Source: Pseudobutyrivibrio sp. YE44 | GTDB lineage: Bacteria > Bacillota > Clostridia > Lachnospirales > Lachnospiraceae | NCBI RefSeq assembly: GCF_900104335.1 | Contig: NZ_FMXT01000018.1 | Coordinates: 1-32,969 of the forward strand | Length of the DNA stretch: 32,969 nucleotides | Direction: 5' to 3' | Shown: piece by piece, positions 1-7,728 of the stretch | Numbering within the stretch: the first letter of the stretch is position 1 | Layout: each line of letters begins with the position of its first letter | The notes under the pieces: model-generated | Databases searched by the model: none | Told to the model about the DNA's origin: nothing | The model's input: only the letters and a program-made list of their open reading frames with translations | Position numbers and translations under genes: made by a program

Positions 1-79
<79 letters not shown>

Positions 80-259
80 AAAGTTTAATTCCGAATCAGT
101 ATAAAACTGACTTGTTTACTAATAAAGGTTTGTATTGTTTCGTCTAGAAACTAAATGAATTTCAAGGATACATGTTTTAAAACTTGTATTAATTCAAGGT
201 TTGTTTCACTGTTCAGTTATCAATCTTCGTTTTGCTTTGTGACTTGCTGTCCCTCAGCG

Positions 260-295
260 CTCGATTATAATATCATCTCATTCAGCTCTTGTAAA
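260..295 (-). promoter_or_regulatory. rRNA operon promoter
   Basis: On the minus strand there is a -35 box TTTACA (290-295), a 17-bp spacer and a -10 box TATTAT (267-272), placing transcription start near 260 and giving a 16S leader of about 180 bases. This is the best promoter in the region upstream of the 16S gene. Confidence 0.7.
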
Positions 296-513
296 CACTT
301 TTTTTCAAATTTCTTGAAGTAAATCTATTCACCTTATAATTCCATTTTGTTCGAATTGAGCTAATTTTATACTCAATTGCTATATAGCATTTCTATTATG
401 TAAAAACTCGTCATTTTACACCCTTTAGTATTTGAAAGCTTTCTTAATCTATACGGAAGAATCTGTTCTTTAGTACACAATTCATACTCATATACAATCA
501 TAATAACCATTTT

Positions 514-542
514 TTGCATTTTGTTTAATAAATAGGTATAAT
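514..542 (+). promoter_or_regulatory. Promoter of the 74-aa protein gene
   Basis: TTGCAT (514-519), a 17-bp spacer and a perfect TATAAT (537-542) lie about 60 bp before the ATG at 602. The -35 box is a weak match and the -10 is perfect. Confidence 0.6.
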
Positions 543-601
543 ACCATTTGTATCAGAAATTATATTTCAACTTTCATTTATATGGAGGGGAGGACTGAAT
601 T

Positions 602-826
602 ATGACAAATAGCAAATCAAACACAAGTAAACCTAAATTTTCTGCAACTATTCAGTATCAGAACCTTGAGTTCTCTGAAGCAGAATGCTTATCAAAAGCT
701 CAAGCTCAGTGCAAGAAGGATTATAAGAATATTGAAATTACAGATATCAATATCTACATTAAACCTGATGAGCACAGAGTTTATTATGTAGCCAACGGAG
801 ACAAAACCGGTTCAGTGGCGCTTTAA
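602..826 (+). CDS. Small DUF6465-like protein (74 aa)
   Basis: A short soluble protein of unknown function. The C-terminal half, with the pattern DINIYIKPDEHRVYYVANGD, resembles the small Lachnospiraceae/Clostridia proteins classed as DUF6465, which share an IKLYVKPEE..AYYVIN-type motif. The N-terminal 12 residues are Ser/Lys/Thr-rich and probably disordered. It has a good ribosome binding site (GGAGGGGAGGA) before the ATG, its own promoter and its own terminator, so it is a single-gene unit. The family assignment is from memory of the motif. Confidence 0.75.
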   Translation: MTNSKSNTSKPKFSATIQYQNLEFSEAECLSKAQAQCKKDYKNIEITDINIYIKPDEHRVYYVANGDKTGSVAL

Positions 827-851
827 TTAAGAAATAGACTAAATAAGCTTT

Positions 852-887
852 AAGAGATGCATTTATTTTAATAATGCATCTCTTTTT
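852..887 (+). terminator. Rho-independent terminator after the 74-aa gene
   Basis: A 12-bp stem AAGAGATGCATT (852-863) / AATGCATCTCTT (873-884) runs into a T run. Confidence 0.85.
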
Positions 888-902
888 CAATAAGGAGAAT
901 TT

Positions 903-1748
903 ATGATTCAAGATATCTTCCCTAAACAACTAAACAATTCTTTTCAACCTTCGTTACAACCATATGCTGATAGCATCGTTCTTGTTTACAAAAACGATAG
1001 CTTTTTGGTTAAGCTGGAATCATCTGAATCACAAATAAAGTTTCCAAAAGTAAAGGATTTTAGAAATAATTTAAATCTTACTTATTTATTCTCTATTGAT
1101 AATGAAGACTTTTTCCTTTCAACAGATGCATTAGAACCTAATAATATTATTTTTTCAGATGGATATTCTTTTTACGATATTGTCAAACTACGCAATTCTA
1201 CTCTATCTCCTAAATATTATGTGTTTGCAATCTTCACTGCCATCCAGCTTGCTCGTTGGTATGAGAATACAAAATTCTGCGGAAAATGCGGTACTCCTAA
1301 TGAATATTCAAAAACAGAACGAGCAAGAGTTTGCCCAGTTTGTTCTAATACAATATATCCACGAATTAATCCTGCAGTAATAGTAGGCGTAACTAATGGA
1401 GAAAAACTTTTACTTACTAAATATAGGAAAGGATTTGCTCATAACGCTCTCGTTGCAGGATTTACTGAAATTGGAGAAACTGTCGAGGAAACCGTTATTA
1501 GAGAAGTTCAAGAAGAGACGGGGCTTAAAGTTAAGAACCTTCGTTATTATAAATCTCAACCTTGGGGTGTCGCTAGCGATATACTTCTTGGGTTCTTTTG
1601 CGATGTGGATGGTGATGACACTATAACGATGGATGAAAGCGAACTAAAATATGCACAATGGGTACCTCGTAATGAGATTGAATTACAACCACAAGACTAT
1701 AGTCTGACAAATGAAATGATGAAAATATTTAAAGAGGGCTTGATATAA
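903..1748 (+). CDS. nudC: NAD(+)/NADH diphosphatase, Nudix family (NudC-like)
   Basis: A cytoplasmic hydrolase of the NudC family, which splits NAD(H) to NMN(H) and AMP; in some bacteria it also removes NAD caps from RNA. A zinc ribbon has cysteines at about 126, 129, 144 and 147 (CGKC...CPVC). The Nudix box at about residues 186-208 follows GX5EX7REUXEEXGU (GFTEIGETVEETVIREVQEE). The family SQPW motif follows, but here it reads SQPWGVASDI rather than the E. coli SQPWPFPQS, so part of the usual specificity motif differs. The length of 281 aa is normal. The ribosome binding site AAGGAG is 6 bp before the ATG. It is monocistronic and ends inside its own terminator. Confidence 0.9.
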   Translation: MIQDIFPKQLNNSFQPSLQPYADSIVLVYKNDSFLVKLESSESQIKFPKVKDFRNNLNLTYLFSIDNEDFFLSTDALEPNNIIFSDGYSFYDIVKLRNSTLSPKYYVFAIFTAIQLARWYENTKFCGKCGTPNEYSKTERARVCPVCSNTIYPRINPAVIVGVTNGEKLLLTKYRKGFAHNALVAGFTEIGETVEETVIREVQEETGLKVKNLRYYKSQPWGVASDILLGFFCDVDGDDTITMDESELKYAQWVPRNEIELQPQDYSLTNEMMKIFKEGLI

Positions 1749-1760
1749 GCCCTCTTTAAT
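1731..1760 (+). terminator. Terminator overlapping the nudC stop codon
   Basis: An 11-bp stem AAAGAGGGCTT (1731-1741) / AAGCCCTCTTT (1747-1757). The TAA stop (1746-1748) sits at the base of the loop. It lies between convergent genes and may work in both directions. Confidence 0.75.
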
Positions 1761-1812
1761 TTCTATATCTATGCCTCATTCCTTGATTTTATATGCAAGA
1801 AATCCTGCATTT

Positions 1813-3357
1813 TTAATTTTTCTTATTAAACATAATATCATTTAGCTGCTCTGCAGTGTATTGTCTCTGCTGGAAATTGTTAAATGAATTTTTTTCAGCT
1901 TTACTTGAAACCTTTACGGATGTTCCTTGTTCTATAATCCTGCATATATAGCCTATGCTATCTTCGATTGGATCTAATGATTCATTGTCTAATCGTTGTT
2001 TATATGAACTGAACACCTGCATCATGTATTGACCATCTTTATTGTTTCTCTTTGCACACGCCGTAATTCTAGATATTTCGTTATCATTGAAATCTAGTTT
2101 GGAAATAGCACAAAGCATTTTGATTTCCGAATATAGCTCCTTATCTATATTTTCACTAATAGATTGAGACTCAATAAGATTATCTTCATCTATCACACGC
2201 GCTTTAACATCAATGAATCTATTCTCTTTGATTTCGAACCTGAAACCCTGTATCTTTCCTGTTTCCGGAACTCTTTTTACATTAACTGAAAACTCACTAT
2301 CTGGAAGATTGTTTACTTTTTCTTGAGCTTCCTTTAGCCTTCTCCAAATTCCTCGTGCTTCAGTGTTTGCGTCAACTTTTAATTCATACCTAGCTTCCTC
2401 AACTGAGAGCTCTTTCACGCCTGGGATTGCACCTTTATACTTGGTATATCCTTTGTTACGCGCACAGAACATGTACAATGCTCTAGCATATCCCTTTAAG
2501 GAGCGAGATATCTTTCTATTCCAATGTGTTCCATGAAGGATCCCTGATGATGACATAAGAACTCGGTAGAAATCATTTGTGTATACATCGAAATGTGCTT
2601 TCTCGCCGGTACGCTTGTTGTTTCCTACCCATTCTGCACCATCATTCCAGTGAATCATTATGTTATGTCCATCTCGATCTGGATCTGGAATATCAAACTC
2701 TAAATTTGTTTTCTTTAGCTCTTCTGCACCTTTTTTAAAGGCATTGTATAATGCTTCATCAGACTTATAATTAGTGTAGGGTTTTAAATCATCTGCCGTT
2801 AATCTGAAGTATGAATCCTCAGGTTTAGATGATTGTAGGGCCGACAGTGCCTCCCATAAAGTATTCGCCTCCTCAGAAAATTGGACAATCATGTGATCCA
2901 CAAGAATATCTGTCATGTAGGCAATATCAATACCACCTCTTTTTAAAGGAGTTGCATTTGACTGTAGGGCTAATAATAGGAACATTGCCTCTCGGGAAGA
3001 TTCTCTATATGTACGAATGAAATTTCCATAGGTAAGCTTTTCTTTTGCAATTGATGCAATAACTAAGCCATCAGCATCAAATTCAATTCGACCATTCTCA
3101 TCAACAATATTAAAATGCTTCTGATCCAAATCGATGGTTCGTCCGTCCTCAGTCAGAATTGTTTGATGCTCAATCTGATCAACTATACTTGATCCTTGTG
3201 CTATTATGCTTGTTTCAGATTCTGTATTTGATGATGCAACCAAACCAAAATTTTCCTCGACTTCATAAGGTCTTATTGGCTCACCGATAAATCTCTCAGA
3301 ATCAGTATCATATTTTTGGTACCAATTGTTTGCGTTTACCCTTGTAATGATTCCCAT
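1813..3357 (-). CDS. Plasmid-type replication initiator (Rep_3/RepB-like)
   Basis: A 514-aa protein. The central part (SYFRLTADDLKPYTNYKSDE through HWNRKISRSLKGYARALYMF and ELSVEEARYELKVDANTEAR) has the look of Rep_3-superfamily initiators: two winged-helix domains that bind iterons and open the origin. The N-terminal 90 residues and the tail are not recognised. The start is placed at 3357 because AAGGGAGA lies 6 bp upstream; the in-frame ATG at 3384 has no such site. A promoter (TTGTAA, 17 bp, TAAAAT) sits just upstream, and the iteron array lies immediately beyond it, the usual arrangement for an autoregulated iteron initiator. Family membership is inferred from motif appearance and context. 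Confidence 0.82.
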   Translation of the reverse strand: MGIITRVNANNWYQKYDTDSERFIGEPIRPYEVEENFGLVASSNTESETSIIAQGSSIVDQIEHQTILTEDGRTIDLDQKHFNIVDENGRIEFDADGLVIASIAKEKLTYGNFIRTYRESSREAMFLLLALQSNATPLKRGGIDIAYMTDILVDHMIVQFSEEANTLWEALSALQSSKPEDSYFRLTADDLKPYTNYKSDEALYNAFKKGAEELKKTNLEFDIPDPDRDGHNIMIHWNDGAEWVGNNKRTGEKAHFDVYTNDFYRVLMSSSGILHGTHWNRKISRSLKGYARALYMFCARNKGYTKYKGAIPGVKELSVEEARYELKVDANTEARGIWRRLKEAQEKVNNLPDSEFSVNVKRVPETGKIQGFRFEIKENRFIDVKARVIDEDNLIESQSISENIDKELYSEIKMLCAISKLDFNDNEISRITACAKRNNKDGQYMMQVFSSYKQRLDNESLDPIEDSIGYICRIIEQGTSVKVSSKAEKNSFNNFQQRQYTAEQLNDIMFNKKN

Positions 3358-3385
3358 TATTCTGTCTCCCTTAATACTGTACATA

Positions 3386-3414
3386 ATTTTATATTAAGAA
3401 AGAACTATTTACAA
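3386..3414 (-). promoter_or_regulatory. Promoter of the replication initiator gene
   Basis: On the minus strand, TTGTAA (3409-3414), a 17-bp spacer and TAAAAT (3386-3391). A hairpin GTGTC/GACAC (3422-3445) and the first iteron (3463) lie just upstream, so Rep binding could feed back on this promoter. Confidence 0.6.
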
Positions 3415-3462
3415 GAAAAACGTGTCTGCTTTTTTGTGCTGACACTCTTTTTTAAACTCAGC

Positions 3463-3938
3463 ACTCATATCTTCGACTCAATCATATTCTAATTTTCATT
3501 TATGATTTTCATGTATATGACAGACGTTTTCTAGTAATTTCATTTAACTCATATTTCTGACACAGTGGAGAATGTGAGTTAGTATTAATATATTGACTCA
3601 TTTACTCATATTTGCGACTCATATTCTGATAGTAAGCCTGTTTATTGCATTGATGCACTCATATTATTAACACACCTTTCGCATCTGAGTCGTTTTTTCT
3701 TCTTTAACTCAATCACTCATATTCCCAACTCAATTATATGAACTACATATTAAATCCCCTATTTACTATATTTCAACCACTCATATTTGTAACACAGTAT
3801 TGTCATTTGTGTTATTTATACTATGTCAACTCATTTACTCATATTTGCGACTCACAACTAATATTGTCGACTCGATTACTAATATGAAAGGCGCATTTAC
3901 TCATATTTACAACTCAAAATACTCATATTCCTAACTCG
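3463..3938. repeat. Iteron array (putative replication origin)
   Basis: Eleven copies of an 18-bp direct repeat with consensus ACTCATATTNNNNACTCA, all in one orientation. Starts: 3463, 3547, 3604, 3657, 3715, 3779, 3837, 3857, 3878, 3899 and 3921; a possible twelfth overlaps at 3617. The two ends share the half-site ACTCA, 13 bp apart. The right half varies (ACTCA, ACACA, ACTCG). Spacing is irregular on the left and close to 20-22 bp on the right (3837-3938), about two helical turns, which would put bound initiators on one face. The array lies directly upstream of the rep gene. Nothing else in 3385-4066 looks coding. Confidence 0.88.
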
Positions 3939-4025
3939 TCATATTCCTTGAAATCCCTATAAAATAAGGCTTTGCTTGATACCTCTTTTACTTTATATAC
4001 TCTTTTTTACTTTTATTATTCTTTC

Positions 4026-4060
4026 CAGAAAGAAAAAGAGAACCCATTGTAGAGTTCTCT
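4026..4060 (-). terminator. Terminator of the par operon
   Basis: On the minus strand, stem AGAGAAC/GTTCTCT (4037-4043 and 4054-4060) followed by a T-rich run, just after the stop codon of the partition gene. Confidence 0.75.
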
Positions 4061-4066
4061 CATAAT

Positions 4067-4696
4067 TTAATACCATTCATCATCATTTAATATTGCCTGA
4101 TGTATTATATATGCACAATATCTTTGTACTGATAATCTATGTCTAATTGAATTCTTTTTTATTTGCTGTTTGATATCTGTTTTTACTTTAATACTTGTGT
4201 TTACAGATAATGATAAACCTTTAAATTCTGCATGTTTTTCATCTGATAAATCTATTTTTTTGGCTTTAATATCTTCTGTATCTGCCTGGATTAATGATAC
4301 AAAGAAATCAGATGTAGACATGTCTAGTTCTGTGGATCTGAATTTTAAGTAATCTCGCTCTTCCTGAGTTACCATAAAAATATTCATGTATACTTCATCA
4401 TTTGCGGCAGCTACAATACTTTTGGGATTTTTTAATGCAACTGGAGTTTCAACTTTAGCCTGAGGCTTTGATATTTCTTTCTTAGCTTCTTTTGGAGTTG
4501 TTTCTATTGGTTTACCAGAAGCTTTTGTTTCAACTGGTTTTGTTTTAGCCGCAGACGGTTTATTAGTTATTTTAGGAGTTGGCGCCATTTTATTTTCTAC
4601 ATCATTCTCTTTGCTTGGCTTTTCTTCTGACGGAAGTCCAGCAAATAAGCCTGTAAAATCTGTCGAAAATGCATTTCCACTATGTCCTTTTGCCAT
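4067..4696 (-). CDS. Plasmid partition protein, probable ribbon-helix-helix DNA binder
   Basis: A 209-aa protein encoded 16 bp downstream of parA, the position of the centromere-binding partner. Residues 20-95 are a Lys/Pro/Thr-rich, low-complexity linker. The C-terminal half has two segments that look like ribbon-helix-helix units: a strand plus two helices in IFMVTQEERDYLKFRSTELD...SDFFVSLIQ, and LSVNTSIKVKTDIKQQ...LSVQRYCAYIIHQAI. It has no ParB N-terminal or HTH motifs. Its role is inferred mainly from position: bind a parS-like site and stimulate ParA. The ribosome binding site AAAGGGAA precedes the ATG. Confidence 0.72.
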   Translation of the reverse strand: MAKGHSGNAFSTDFTGLFAGLPSEEKPSKENDVENKMAPTPKITNKPSAAKTKPVETKASGKPIETTPKEAKKEISKPQAKVETPVALKNPKSIVAAANDEVYMNIFMVTQEERDYLKFRSTELDMSTSDFFVSLIQADTEDIKAKKIDLSDEKHAEFKGLSLSVNTSIKVKTDIKQQIKKNSIRHRLSVQRYCAYIIHQAILNDDEWY

Positions 4697-4712
4697 AACT
4701 TATTCCCTTTCT

Positions 4713-5489
4713 CTACTGTTTTTCGTAGTTGATAAATTCTTCAACTAGTTTCTTGTAATCTAATGCACTATTACAATATGGCGAATATCGCACAACAAAA
4801 TCGCATTTATCGATGGCTTCTTGACCTTTAGCACATCCTCTGATTTTTGTATCATAAAGCCTTGTGCCAAGCTGTGCAGCGATTCTTTCAGCGTTATTTA
4901 ATGCATTTTTACCGTTATTTGTGGAACCTTGGTAGTGTATCATTACCATTCCGTTAATAGTTAGATTTGGGTTAATTTCTTCTTTTACACGTAGTATTAC
5001 TTGGTATATGTCTGCAAGACCCTTTACAGCCAGCATATCGCCTTTTAAAGTTACTAATATCTCGTCAACAGATGCTATAACTGATCTATTTATAAAACCT
5101 GTCAAATCTGGTGGACAATCAACTAATATATAATCATAGCCTTCAATTTGGTTTAAAACTTTTGTTTTAAAGTCGTTCAATTTGATAGTTGAATCATAAA
5201 TCTTCGAAGTGATTTCGGATATTAATGAGTCTCCGGCTATAATATCGCCTTTTTCAGTGTGTTGAATACATTCCATCGGACTCATTGGACGTCTTACTTC
5301 AATCCAACAATCGTATAATGTTGCTTCGTTCTCAACTTTTGCTCCGTAGAGAAGAGAACTGTTGCACTGAGGATCGCAATCGATTACTAAAGTTTTATAT
5401 CCTTTTTCATTTAACAGATAAGCTAAGTTACATGTAGTAGTAGTTTTCCATTGGCCACCTTTACCAATGCATATTGCTAATGATTTCAT
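4713..5489 (-). CDS. parA: ParA-family partition ATPase with altered Walker A
   Basis: A 258-aa MinD/ParA-type ATPase that would segregate this replicon by dynamic binding to the nucleoid. The deviant Walker A is at residues 10-17: KGGQWKTT, with Trp where KGGxGKT has Gly. The motif VIDCDPQCNSS (about 37-47) and the Walker B-like YILVDCPPDLT follow, with the usual spacing. The signature lysines K10 and K15 are kept. The ribosome binding site GGGAGG lies 4 bp before the ATG. It is first in a two-gene operon with the partition gene. There is no N-terminal HTH, so this is a small (type Ib-like) ParA, whose partner rather than itself usually represses the operon. Confidence 0.93.
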   Translation of the reverse strand: MKSLAICIGKGGQWKTTTTCNLAYLLNEKGYKTLVIDCDPQCNSSLLYGAKVENEATLYDCWIEVRRPMSPMECIQHTEKGDIIAGDSLISEITSKIYDSTIKLNDFKTKVLNQIEGYDYILVDCPPDLTGFINRSVIASVDEILVTLKGDMLAVKGLADIYQVILRVKEEINPNLTINGMVMIHYQGSTNNGKNALNNAERIAAQLGTRLYDTKIRGCAKGQEAIDKCDFVVRYSPYCNSALDYKKLVEEFINYEKQ

Positions 5490-6095
5490 TATGCCTCCCA
5501 GTCTTGCTCTAATTTCTTTATTACAATCAATTCTATCATAATTTTAACAATAATAAAACCTCTAATTCAATTAATAATTCTAATTATTATTAAATCATTT
5601 AATACAATGATTTCTACTATATCCTTTATAATTTTTATTATTTTAATGTCCTTTAAATCCACTTTACGTTTTATTTATTTAATTTACATTCCTTCTATTC
5701 TTTCTACTATTTTTAATATACTCTTAATTATTATTATTTTATTTATTATCTAAATACACAATATACCTACTAAACCTATAATGCTTACAACGAATATAAT
5801 AACCTTTATTACTACTACAGGCGTTATCGATATTACGCGCTTAAGAGATATAATAGGTATAAAATATATTATATGCAATATATTAATAATAACGATTACA
5901 AGTTGGAACGATATAAGATGCATAAATAATATAATCGATATAAAAACGATTACACCTATTTATGGGTTTTATGCTGTAAAGAATCTAAAAACTATCAAGA
6001 AATTAATTAGTGTAAAAAGTGTAAAGTCTACAAATAGTGTAAATATTGAAGAACCCAGCAAAATCAAGAAAAGCGTAATAAAAACACGAAAGAAA
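5490..6095. other. AT-rich region upstream of parA: candidate centromere or unwinding element
   Basis: About 600 bp with no convincing gene. 5520-5760 is very AT-rich (few G or C in runs of 50 bp). 5820-5960 carries several CGAT-centred motifs: a near-palindrome around TATCGATA (about 5827-5834), AACGATTACA twice (near 5890 and 5944), AACGATATAA and AATCGATATA. 6010-6045 has GTGTAAA three times. A 106-codon frame at 5781-6101 has no ribosome binding site and a composition that follows the DNA bias (Ile, Thr, Asn, Lys), so it is not called a gene. The position next to par suggests parS or par-operon control; this is inference. Confidence 0.5.
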
Positions 6096-6710
6096 TTATA
6101 GTTCGTTAATTAAAATAGAAACTTTTTGCCAATCAAATTTGCGTAAATAGTAAGAAATATTATTGACGATTTCTTGTTGATGAGCAGAAAGTTTGTATTC
6201 ATTTAAGGTTTCAATAATAAGCTCAAGACCATCATAATCCATTGCAGAAGAGATTTCTAGTAGAGCAATACGGGCTTCAACAAGCTCATCAGGGGATATA
6301 GAATCCTTTTTTGAATTGTTTTTATCATACATATATTTTGATAACTTTTGCTCGTAGCTTCGAAGATGTGATAAAAAATCATCAATATTGTCTTCTATAA
6401 AACATAAGTTGTTTGATTCACCAGCTCGTTCTAATAAAGCTGCTTCATCAGAAAGGGTATTTGCACCAATTATCTTAGCGCTTGTTTTCAATGCATGGAC
6501 TTTGGTTGTGAACAAGTTGAAGTCTCTATTTTTAAAAGAATTTTCTAATTCAGATGCTTTATATGGAATATCAATATAAAAAGATGACAAAAACTTATCG
6601 AAGGCCTTCCAGCTGCCACAAAAAGTTAATCCTGAAGAAATGGATATTCCTTTAATTTCGTTTAAACCTGAGTATTCAGTTGGAATAACAATTTTATCTG
6701 GCAATGACAC
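6096..6710 (-). CDS. Orphan histidine phosphotransfer (HPt) protein
   Basis: A 204-aa protein. The HPt signature is VHALKTSAKIIGA at residues 71-83, with the phospho-accepting His at 72, inside a predicted four-helix bundle (about 20-120). The lead-in (GLNEIKGISISSGLTFCGSW) matches the segment before HPt domains at the C-terminus of large receiver/hybrid kinase proteins in this family of bacteria, but no kinase or receiver domain is attached. The start is GTG: AAGGAG is 7 bp upstream. It has its own promoter, so it may be a true stand-alone phosphorelay carrier or a captured C-terminus. The C-terminal 80 residues are helical and unrecognised. No partner kinase lies in the window. Confidence 0.78.
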   Translation of the reverse strand: MSLPDKIVIPTEYSGLNEIKGISISSGLTFCGSWKAFDKFLSSFYIDIPYKASELENSFKNRDFNLFTTKVHALKTSAKIIGANTLSDEAALLERAGESNNLCFIEDNIDDFLSHLRSYEQKLSKYMYDKNNSKKDSISPDELVEARIALLEISSAMDYDGLELIIETLNEYKLSAHQQEIVNNISYYLRKFDWQKVSILINEL

Positions 6711-6750
6711 TGTTGGACTCCTTGATTTTTTAATAGTACAAACTATTCAA

Positions 6751-6779
6751 ATTAAAGCAGGAGAAGTAGAAAAAGTCAA
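6751..6779 (-). promoter_or_regulatory. Promoter of the HPt gene
   Basis: On the minus strand, TTGACT (6774-6779), a 17-bp spacer and TTTAAT (6751-6756), about 40 bp before the GTG start. Confidence 0.6.
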
Positions 6780-6889
6780 AGCATTATGTATATTTCGTGA
6801 ACTTTACCACACATATATTATAATGTTGTAGTATGAAAAGCTCAAAGAATAAGTTTTTACTGACAAAATGATAATAATTTGTGATGCTG

Positions 6890-6898
6890 TGTTATACT
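6890..6898 (+). promoter_or_regulatory. Extended -10 promoter of the gene at 6943
   Basis: TGTTATACT is an extended -10 (TG, one base, TATACT), about 45 bp before the start codon. No clear -35 box is seen. Confidence 0.45.
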
Positions 6899-6942
6899 AA
6901 AAAAAGAGGATAATTATAAATAAAATGGGATGGAGGATGAAT

Positions 6943-7593
6943 ATGATAGGTGCATCGGCCAAAAGAATGAAATTAGCTAATTATATGAGTTCTCTACCAG
7001 AGATTTATGAGGTTATAGAGGACAATTTAGGGGAAGAAGAACCGTCCATAAAGCTACAGACAAAAACAAGGTCTATTTTTCTTTATTGCGATAGTAAGGG
7101 AAATGTTGTAGAAAGCTTCGAGATGCTAGAGGGTGGTGGAACTAAAGAGGATTTCATTGCGAAAAAAGAAGCCTATGATGCTATTAGAAAGTATTATGAG
7201 GATTATTATACTGGAGCTAGAATAACGAAAAGCTCATTTGATGAAGGATTAATTAAGCTTCAGGTTGATGATAGGATAGTAACACTTACATATGATTATG
7301 AAAACAAAGGTGTTGATGAAACAGATAGGCTTAGACCAAGGAAAAAGACTGAAAAGAAAAAGGAAACAATTGATCAAAATCAATTGTCCATTTTCGACAT
7401 AAAGAAAGAGGATACTCATGCCGGCACTACATATGATAAATGGTTAGAGGGAACAATTGTAAAGAATAGATACAATCAAAAGAAGTATACTGTTAAGAAA
7501 GATTTTGGAAATACCATCGAAGTGAAAGATGGTGAATATGGATATATAACCATGGCTAGAGCAGATTTGGAAAGAGATATTTTTTCAGAATAA
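6943..7593 (+). CDS. Unknown protein with possible sliding-clamp-binding motif
   Basis: A 216-aa protein not recognised as a known family. The start at 6943 is chosen because GGAGG is 6 bp upstream; the ATG codons at 6925 and 6937 lie before or against that site. It seems to have two domains. Residues 1-115 are mixed alpha/beta with EVIEDNLGEEEPSIKLQ and KYYEDYYTG. A charged, Lys-rich linker (RPRKKTEKKKETIDQ) leads to QLSIF, which resembles the beta-clamp-binding pentapeptide QL(S/D)LF. A short C-terminal domain follows (YDKWLEGTIVKNRYNQKKYTVKKDFG...), ending in YGYITMARADLERD. The clamp motif suggests a link to replication or repair, but one short motif is weak evidence. Confidence 0.7.
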   Translation: MIGASAKRMKLANYMSSLPEIYEVIEDNLGEEEPSIKLQTKTRSIFLYCDSKGNVVESFEMLEGGGTKEDFIAKKEAYDAIRKYYEDYYTGARITKSSFDEGLIKLQVDDRIVTLTYDYENKGVDETDRLRPRKKTEKKKETIDQNQLSIFDIKKEDTHAGTTYDKWLEGTIVKNRYNQKKYTVKKDFGNTIEVKDGEYGYITMARADLERDIFSE

Positions 7594-7634
7594 TGTTCAG
7601 ATAACCTTCACATAACAGTCATTTGAAAAACATT

Positions 7635-7728
7635 AAAGGGGAATAATATATCACCATCGCAGGAAGCGATAAACAAAACTTTTTCATATATCATTCTCCC
7701 TTTGGCCGCTGGAAGCGGCCATTTTTTT
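7635..7728 (+). ncRNA. Candidate structured RNA ending in a terminator
   Basis: An imperfect long stem pairs AAAGGG-GAAT-ATATAT (from 7638) with ATATAT-ATTC-CCCTTT (to about 7703), one mismatch and one bulge. Inside it is a small hairpin ATCGC-AGGAA-GCGAT. Immediately after comes the strong terminator hairpin. The two small hairpins both show CGC(A/T)GGAAGCG, i.e. a GGA in the loop. It could be a small RNA or the 3' untranslated region of the gene at 6943; no clear promoter precedes it. Confidence 0.35.
7703..7728 (+). terminator. Strong rho-independent terminator
   Basis: Stem TGGCCGCT (7703-7710) / AGCGGCCA (7714-7721), loop GGA, followed by seven T. Confidence 0.92.

Larger units (their letters stand above)
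80..601. other. Intergenic region between divergent rRNA operon and small gene
   Basis: About 520 bp without a convincing gene. It holds the 16S leader (80-260), the rRNA promoter (267-295), a perfect inverted repeat AATTGAG/CTCAATT (354-378), an adjacent 12-bp palindrome TGCTATATAGCA (378-389) and the promoter of the gene at 602. A 42-codon minus-strand frame lies roughly at 380-505 but has no ribosome binding site. Confidence 0.6.

Noticed and set aside
380-505. 42-codon minus-strand frame upstream of the rRNA promoter
   Set aside because: No ribosome binding site and no recognisable motif; located in the rRNA control region.
3463-3938. CRISPR-like array
   Set aside because: The repeats are 18 bp, degenerate, irregularly spaced, with no unique 30-bp spacers of constant length and no cas genes. 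They are iterons next to a rep gene.
5781-6101. 106-codon open frame rich in Ile, Thr, Asn and Lys
   Set aside because: No ribosome binding site, and the composition follows the AT-rich DNA. It covers repeated CGAT and GTGTAAA motifs, so it is better read as a non-coding control region.
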